Assembly: GCA_036480335.1 (NCBI GenBank)
Contig: JAZGGH010000117.1
Location: 1-28,059 of the forward strand
Length of the DNA stretch: 28,059 nt
Reading direction: 5' to 3'
Origin: JAZGER01 sp036480335
GTDB taxonomy: Bacteria; Pseudomonadota; Gammaproteobacteria; DSM-19610
Shown piece after piece: positions 22,667 to 28,059 of this stretch. Made by a program: the position numbers and the translations under genes. Positions within the stretch are counted from its first letter, which is position 1. Each line of letters opens with the position of its first letter. A model generated the notes under the pieces. It was not told the origin of the DNA. It saw nothing but the letters and a program-made list of their open reading frames with translations, and ran no database searches.

Positions 22667-25600
22667 TTAAGGTAGGCGACTGAAACAAGTGCCTGTTTTA
22701 TGCCCGTAGCTGATCGCTGCATTTCCGGCAATTATACAATCTGTATCACGTCGGGCATTGACATGCAGTATCTCTCCAGCACTCATCATCGAATGCGCGC
22801 CGATACGGATTATTCTGCCACTCGATACAGTCAGGTTTGTTCCTGCCTGTACCTGACTTCGATTCGCCAGTACGGTTTTACTGCTCCTAAGACTTCCGCT
22901 TTGAACATCGATTTTCCCAGTGGTTGATACATTTGAATTAAATGCCAATATGGCCTGATTATCAGCCTTCACAGTCACATCGCTGGCAGTGACAGTGGCG
23001 CTATTGCCGATTTTTACCTGACTGTTTTTTCCTTTGCCGGTTGAAATAAGTTCGACCGGACCATTAGCTGTCAGGCTAGAGGCATAGCGCAAGATGACCT
23101 GATTGTTTGCACGAATAGCCAGGGTATCAGCATTTATAGCAGCGTTTGGTTTTAGAAATACACTGCGCTTATCAGCAATCAGACAGCTTTCACCACCGGC
23201 ATCAATGCTTGCTGATGGATTCAGACGGACATTCAGGCGTGCATGTAGAGTAATATCCGAGCCTGTAAGCGCAGTACCGTTATCGACAGTAATGTTACAG
23301 GGTGAAACGGCTTCGAGTGGGATTCCTGTCTGTCCGATAGAGCCGGATAGACGCAGGTTTTTATATACCCACTTGCCATTAGTATTGCGTACGCGGCCAA
23401 AGTTACTGGTGATGTAACGATCAATATCGTTAACTGAATGGGCAATAAAATCATTTCCGCATCTGCCTGCTGTTGAGACAGGTGGCAGATCACATATGAC
23501 TGTCTGTTGTAGATTGTCAACATCACCTGAATAAACAGCCCAGGAAAATAATAGTTGATCCTTGAAATGGTTCAGTTGCCGTCCAGTACTGTTTGCAAAA
23601 CTCCAGGCCTCAAGAGAGCTAAATTCACTGGCTGACCAGTAGAAGGAGCGGGTCTGAAGATGAGTGAACGGTCCGTTATTGCTGAGCCCGAAACTGGCGG
23701 GTGAATCACAGCTTGTGGCTATTCCATTGCCATTTGGAACACATTCACCAGTATTTCCAAGAGTGACATAAAACATATGACCCAGCTCTGACACTGACTT
23801 TCCTGTAGTATCGCGCCAGCCACCATCTCTGCCATCCGTAGTTGTCGCTGCAGTGGCATTATCGGTGGTTCCATTATTGCTGAAATTTACAGAAAATTCC
23901 TGGCCAGTCACCGGCTGTGTAAGTGGTAAACGCCAGCCAGTAACACCATTGATATTGAGACCTGCTGCCCAGGTGTTAGCTGCATTCCAGCTCATTTGTC
24001 CGGCTACGTTTGCATTGGCTAGCCAGGTGATATCCAGTTCATCGTCATAATATGCCTGATAGTCTGTGCCACCCACTGTGGCGGGTAATCGACCATGTAG
24101 ATTCGAAGGTAGCAGAGGAGGCTGAATATTCACAAGTGCTGTTGTTGTAGCACTGGCGCCAGCTGCATTACTGATTAGTACTTCAAGTTCCAGCGTCTGA
24201 ATGGAACGAACATCCGGGGCGATAAATTGCAGGATGGAGTCATTGACTGTATTCAGCACCAGTGGAATAGACATATCCCCAATTTGTTGCCAGATAAAGT
24301 CAAGAGTGTCACCGGCAGGATCTATGCTCGGAGAAGCATCCAGTAGAACCGTTTCTCCAGTCTGTACAGTGAGCAGGTTTTCAACCAGCAGTGCCAGCAG
24401 TGCGTTAGGAGTATCAACGCTATTGATTGATACCTGAGTGCGCGAATTGTCGATCAGTATTGCTCCATTTACATTGCTGATTTCGACAAAGAAATTTTCC
24501 AGTTCTTCCACGGCAAGGTCAGCCAGTACCGGGATCGAAATCACCGCTGTACGAGAACCAGCGCGGATGGTTACTTGACCTGTGACGGGTTCAAAATCAC
24601 TTCCGGGTGTTGCCGTACCATTGCCCATATCAGCACGATAGAAGAGTAAAACATCTTCTTCCACAGTGCGGTTGAGTGTAATGCCAACCAGCGCCAGATT
24701 TTGACCATCAACGGGTTCACTGATGACTACCTGGCTATCAATATGCAGTGTTGGAAGGTTTGGCGAGAGACTGCAAAGGTTGAGTGGATCAGCGGGGCAT
24801 TCATCACTGCCGTCTATGCTGCCATCATTATCCGTATCAGCTAGCCAGGGCAGGGTAAGCGTTTGCAGTGAAGTTTGTACTTCCAGTGCATTCAGACTGG
24901 CATCATCATCCGTATCCAGATCAGGATTCAGGAGCTGGTTGTTTGCAGTGACTTTGGAGATGCTATCCGGCAGTAACAACAGACGCAGTTGATAGCGTTG
25001 CTGTGCTGTACCCTTGTTCGTGTCGAGCAATTGCTGTAGCACCCATCGGTCTGAACGACTCTGTGTTTCACCTGCGAGTAGCAGTGTCTGCGCAGCCGTG
25101 GCGAGCTCGCTGAAACTGTTTACTGCAGCCAGGCCAATATGGGTATAGAGGTCATCAAAATGATAATCATTACCACCAAAACGCCGCAAGCCGTTGAGAG
25201 TCTGGTTGATAACATCGGTATCGATATCTGTTTCCAGCCCAGAGAGAATCTGGAAACGTATATTTGAAATTAACCGGGCTTCACTGCTCAGTGAGGCTTC
25301 CAGTAGCGATACTGCCACAGTGTCAGCAAGCGTGATAGCCAGGCCTGTATCATTGATGACCAGCTGACTGGCGAGGAAACGGATGAATTTAGTTTGCCAG
25401 GTATTTACATCGGTAATTTCCGGCGCTTTATTTTTCTGTAATGATGCCAGAAAACTGCGTGGTGAGATATCCGCCTGCGCCGTGAGCCAGTGCTTATAAA
25501 TGCGTATGAAGTCTGGATTTCTGGAAACTTGATATGCTGCGAGTACTGCACTATCGCCTGCTGGCAGACGCATGGCCGGTACTTTGTTTTCTGACAGATC

Positions 25601-26839
25601 AGCGACAGCATTATCCTGTATGAGGCGCGTCGGCAGCTTTGTCGTACTGAGGTGGGCAGCACTGATTTCTGTTTCTGTTAATAGCGTGGCACTGTGGTAG
25701 AGCTGTTGTCCGAAAATAGATTGTGCATACAGAGTAGTCCATGAAAGTTTCGGATCTGTAGTCACCGGTAGAAAGCCATCCAGTTTCCGTTCCACTTCAT
25801 ACAGACGACGAGCAACAGGAAAATCCTTGAAGCGTTTAATGCGGGTGAGATAACTGTTACTGGTCAATGTTTCATCATCGATCGGAGTCAGCTGAGGTTG
25901 TTGATCCTCAGGATTGGTACCGCGAACTTTTTCATCAAAATCTGACCAGCCATCGCCGTCTGTATCCAGCGGCCGCCCTTCGGCATCCAGGCATTCAGTC
26001 TGGCGATCAATAACAAGCCCTGCACCCAAACAATAGGTGCGTAACCAGCTATCAAACTCTGACCAGCCATCACCATCAGCGTCGAATTGCCAGTCATCGT
26101 TAAAAGGATTAAGGCCGATTGCAGCTTCGATAAAATCAGGAATGCCATCATTGTCAACATCACGGCGATGCCAGTCTGGATCATTGCTGGCAATTTCATA
26201 ATTGCGGCGCTGTTCAGCGATCGGTTGATTGTTGATAGCTAGCTGCGCCTGCAAAGTGTACTGACCGGGTTTTGCGATATACACTGTTTGTACATAATAC
26301 CCTTCAGCCAGCGATCCGCCGGGTGGCAGTTTTCCTGTTAATGCATCATCCGTCAGCACGACTTGCCCACTGCCCGTCCCACCGCTCAGGTTCCAGCGTA
26401 AAATCAGGGGAGTATTACTTAGCTGATCTGTATTCACCTTCAGCGTAATGGCAAGAGTATTTTCAAACTGGCCACTGGCCGGTTCTACAGCCAGGCGATC
26501 GAAACCTGGAGAGCCGCTTCCATCTGCGCCCGCATCCAGCCCGGCGATACTGATGGCAGGCTGTCCCGCAGTCAGAGGAATCGAGCTTTGCGCCAGAGTA
26601 TTAATCAAAGCCTGTTCGCCTGACTGCAATTGATACAGTGGCCCATTGCCACTGGCAAAACTTAACAACCAGTCATTAAAGTCAAAGCCCATCACCCGGC
26701 CGGTGGCAGGACTGATCACCCAGAGGTCATTATTACTGCCATCGAACAGCGGGCTGGCCTGCACAGACAGCGGCAGTGAAAAGCTGAGTAAACCGCCGAG
26801 TATCGCGGAGCAAAAACGGTGTTGGGTTATGCGTATCAT
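22667..26839 (-). CDS. Large multidomain secreted/surface protein (TSP3-type calcium repeats, Calx-beta, PKD-like, Lcl/DUF1566, beta-helix-like tail)
   Basis: A 1390-residue protein with a signal peptide (about 1-28, cleaved near VQA-S). Calcium-binding TSP3-like runs occur at 227-235 (DVDNDGIPD), 253-263, 292-303 (DTDGDGWSDFDE), about 640-650 and 668-682 (DTDNDGSIDGSDECP). Residues 330-625 are largely helical and unrecognised. A Calx-beta domain spans about 697-810 and a PKD/Ig-like domain about 812-905. A Lcl/DUF1566 domain covers about 914-1106 (ITWLANANVAG, GWRLPL, SFYWSASEF). Residues 1150-1390 form a tail of ~22-residue V-x-I/A-N-x-G repeats suggestive of a beta-helix. No sorting motif or barrel is visible, so the anchoring route is unknown. 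GGGGAG overlaps the upstream gene's stop, implying translational coupling. Function is likely adhesion or surface structure; this is inference. Confidence 0.85.
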   Translation of the reverse strand: MIRITQHRFCSAILGGLLSFSLPLSVQASPLFDGSNNDLWVISPATGRVMGFDFNDWLLSFASGNGPLYQLQSGEQALINTLAQSSIPLTAGQPAISIAGLDAGADGSGSPGFDRLAVEPASGQFENTLAITLKVNTDQLSNTPLILRWNLSGGTGSGQVVLTDDALTGKLPPGGSLAEGYYVQTVYIAKPGQYTLQAQLAINNQPIAEQRRNYEIASNDPDWHRRDVDNDGIPDFIEAAIGLNPFNDDWQFDADGDGWSEFDSWLRTYCLGAGLVIDRQTECLDAEGRPLDTDGDGWSDFDEKVRGTNPEDQQPQLTPIDDETLTSNSYLTRIKRFKDFPVARRLYEVERKLDGFLPVTTDPKLSWTTLYAQSIFGQQLYHSATLLTETEISAAHLSTTKLPTRLIQDNAVADLSENKVPAMRLPAGDSAVLAAYQVSRNPDFIRIYKHWLTAQADISPRSFLASLQKNKAPEITDVNTWQTKFIRFLASQLVINDTGLAITLADTVAVSLLEASLSSEARLISNIRFQILSGLETDIDTDVINQTLNGLRRFGGNDYHFDDLYTHIGLAAVNSFSELATAAQTLLLAGETQSRSDRWVLQQLLDTNKGTAQQRYQLRLLLLPDSISKVTANNQLLNPDLDTDDDASLNALEVQTSLQTLTLPWLADTDNDGSIDGSDECPADPLNLCSLSPNLPTLHIDSQVVISEPVDGQNLALVGITLNRTVEEDVLLFYRADMGNGTATPGSDFEPVTGQVTIRAGSRTAVISIPVLADLAVEELENFFVEISNVNGAILIDNSRTQVSINSVDTPNALLALLVENLLTVQTGETVLLDASPSIDPAGDTLDFIWQQIGDMSIPLVLNTVNDSILQFIAPDVRSIQTLELEVLISNAAGASATTTALVNIQPPLLPSNLHGRLPATVGGTDYQAYYDDELDITWLANANVAGQMSWNAANTWAAGLNINGVTGWRLPLTQPVTGQEFSVNFSNNGTTDNATAATTTDGRDGGWRDTTGKSVSELGHMFYVTLGNTGECVPNGNGIATSCDSPASFGLSNNGPFTHLQTRSFYWSASEFSSLEAWSFANSTGRQLNHFKDQLLFSWAVYSGDVDNLQQTVICDLPPVSTAGRCGNDFIAHSVNDIDRYITSNFGRVRNTNGKWVYKNLRLSGSIGQTGIPLEAVSPCNITVDNGTALTGSDITLHARLNVRLNPSASIDAGGESCLIADKRSVFLKPNAAINADTLAIRANNQVILRYASSLTANGPVELISTGKGKNSQVKIGNSATVTASDVTVKADNQAILAFNSNVSTTGKIDVQSGSLRSSKTVLANRSQVQAGTNLTVSSGRIIRIGAHSMMSAGEILHVNARRDTDCIIAGNAAISYGHKTGTCFSRLP

Positions 26840-26849
26840 GGTTGCTCCC

Positions 26850-28059
26850 CTATTGGCCAGTGAATCGGGTTCGGGTTACCCAGGGCGACAATCGCCACTG
26901 CGTGATTCGATGATCTGCATCGAAGTAAACAAACTGGTAGCGATAGTCGCGGTTTGCGGTGAATGGGTAACGGTCAACAAAAACGAAACGGGAATTGGAC
27001 CTTGGTTCAACCTCAAGATAGCGAATGAATGGATCATTGAGCTGAGCAACCAGTTGTTTCTTGCTCTTTGGATTAATTTTCCTGTCAGTCAAACTGTCCC
27101 AATGCGCATATTCAATCAGGGGTGATACCTGTAGCCAGTCGCCATTCACATCACCTGAACCTCGTGCCTGTCGATACGCAAGAAAATGCACATTTCGATC
27201 AATTAACGAACGCGCTGCTGCGACGCCACTGGCATCGCAACCCACGCCAATATATAAAGAGTCTGAACCATCAACAAAACAACCAAACCAGATATTTTCA
27301 TCCAGCGGCGTTGTTGTTAGTTCGATAGTGTGCAGGGTGTACTCCGCAGTCCCATTGCCAACGGGTAATGAATGGATACCGGTAACCAGAGGCTCTCCCT
27401 GAGGAGCCGACGCTAACGCTGGCCAGGGGAGGTATTCAGGATCAGCAACATTATCATCACGCCGCTCAGCACATAACGGCGCACTCCAGGGGGAGAGCAA
27501 ACTCTCACCGCCTGCTGGACTAATGCCGACAGATCGAAAGCGTGCGCACCATTCATCCTGCGTGGTAGTAAGTGGATCAATCGCAAAATCAAACTGATGT
27601 TCAGTGGGTTCGCCATCTGTATTCCTTGCCATAGCGGGAACACTGAACTTAACGCGTTTGCGTTCTTCACCCTCTGCCTGCCTTTCAAGGCGGATTAACG
27701 TTGCTGCCACTGGCTCTGATGATAGTCGCCAGCGCAAAGACAGATTTGTATCCTGTGCATCCAGACCCACCGGTTGCGGTGTAGCAGGTGATTTACGGTT
27801 TTCAGGTAATTGCAAAACACATTGGGTGATGGTCGGAATTGATATATTGTTATTCGCATCTTGAGTGACCGCATAACCACAAAAAAATCCAGGCAGCGGC
27901 TGATAAATCACTGTAGCAGGATTAGGCGTACCACAACTGGTTGCGACCCGGGCGTGTTCTCCATCAATATTTTCATACAGGGAGACACAGGTATCGGGTG
28001 TAAGCGTTGTCGCGTCAACGAGCAATGGAAACCCGGCGACCATACCATCATCGACAGGT
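26850..28059 (-). CDS. Fibronectin-III-like surface protein, C-terminal part (5' end outside window)
   Basis: About 402 codons are visible. The frame stays open to the window edge (PVDDG before an internal Met at 28043), so the gene probably starts beyond the window. Residues around 85-195 of the visible part look like a fibronectin type III module (PATPQPVGLDAQDTNLSLRW, later WCARFRSVGISPAGGESLLS then PWS). Flanking stretches are beta-rich with scattered cysteine pairs and aromatic ends (YRYQFVYFDADHRITQWRLS), suggesting further Ig-like modules. No transmembrane segment is seen. The stop lies 10 bp before the 1390-residue gene and overlaps its ribosome site, so the two are one operon and probably act together. 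No specific function can be named. Confidence 0.72.
   Translation of the reverse strand, partial: PVDDGMVAGFPLLVDATTLTPDTCVSLYENIDGEHARVATSCGTPNPATVIYQPLPGFFCGYAVTQDANNNISIPTITQCVLQLPENRKSPATPQPVGLDAQDTNLSLRWRLSSEPVAATLIRLERQAEGEERKRVKFSVPAMARNTDGEPTEHQFDFAIDPLTTTQDEWCARFRSVGISPAGGESLLSPWSAPLCAERRDDNVADPEYLPWPALASAPQGEPLVTGIHSLPVGNGTAEYTLHTIELTTTPLDENIWFGCFVDGSDSLYIGVGCDASGVAAARSLIDRNVHFLAYRQARGSGDVNGDWLQVSPLIEYAHWDSLTDRKINPKSKKQLVAQLNDPFIRYLEVEPRSNSRFVFVDRYPFTANRDYRYQFVYFDADHRITQWRLSPWVTRTRFTGQ

Noticed and set aside
1..28059. tRNA, rRNA, CRISPR array or prophage genes
   Set aside because: I looked for cloverleaf arms, regularly spaced repeats and phage-type genes and saw none; a covariance search could still find something small.

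Overview
This window comes from a gammaproteobacterium outside the Enterobacterales. The strongest evidence is the order gyrA-serC-serA-pheA-hisC-tyrA-aroA-cmk-rpsA-ihfB-lapA-pyrF on the plus strand, which closely matches the mixed-function 'supraoperon' known from pseudomonads and relatives. A second gammaproteobacterial cluster (TRZ/ATZ deaminase, ubiG, MupP/Gph-type phosphatase) lies on the minus strand. Base composition is moderate, with AT-rich intergenic stretches. No tRNA, rRNA or CRISPR array was found by eye.

Layout. Positions 1-121 hold the right end of an ISL3-family-like insertion sequence, with the transposase C-terminus and a terminal repeat. It abuts a short fragment (122-224) of a sigma-70-family region 4.2, so the IS appears to sit inside a sigma-factor gene. 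Next come a PilZ-domain protein (minus), a di-heme cytochrome c peroxidase/MauG-family protein (minus) with a good Fur-box match upstream, and an FAD/NAD(P) oxidoreductase of the sulfide:quinone oxidoreductase superfamily that seems to lack a catalytic cysteine (minus). The overlapping mtaD-like/ubiG/mupP genes follow. A Doc-like toxin and a ribbon-helix-helix antitoxin form a small toxin-antitoxin unit. An OmpA-family envelope protein with its own promoter and terminator closes the minus-strand half.

From 9091 to 22609 everything is core metabolism and housekeeping on the plus strand: DNA gyrase A, serine synthesis (SerC, SerA), phenylalanine/tyrosine synthesis (PheA, HisC-type aminotransferase, TyrA), shikimate pathway (AroA, class II type), CMP kinase, ribosomal protein S1, IHF-beta, LapA and OMP decarboxylase. 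Genes from pheA to cmk are nearly contiguous or overlapping, which implies cotranscription. A strong terminator after ihfB, overlapped by a near-consensus promoter, starts a separate lapA-pyrF unit that lacks the usual lapB.

The last 5.4 kb (22667-28059, minus) holds two tightly coupled genes for large exported-looking proteins. One is a 1390-residue mosaic: signal peptide, calcium-binding TSP3-type repeats, an unrecognised helical region, Calx-beta, PKD-like, Lcl/DUF1566 and a beta-helix-like repeat tail. The other is an upstream fibronectin-III-like protein cut by the window edge. This pair is the least described part of the window and the best candidate for something new. Nothing here reads clearly as a complete new defence or biosynthetic system.
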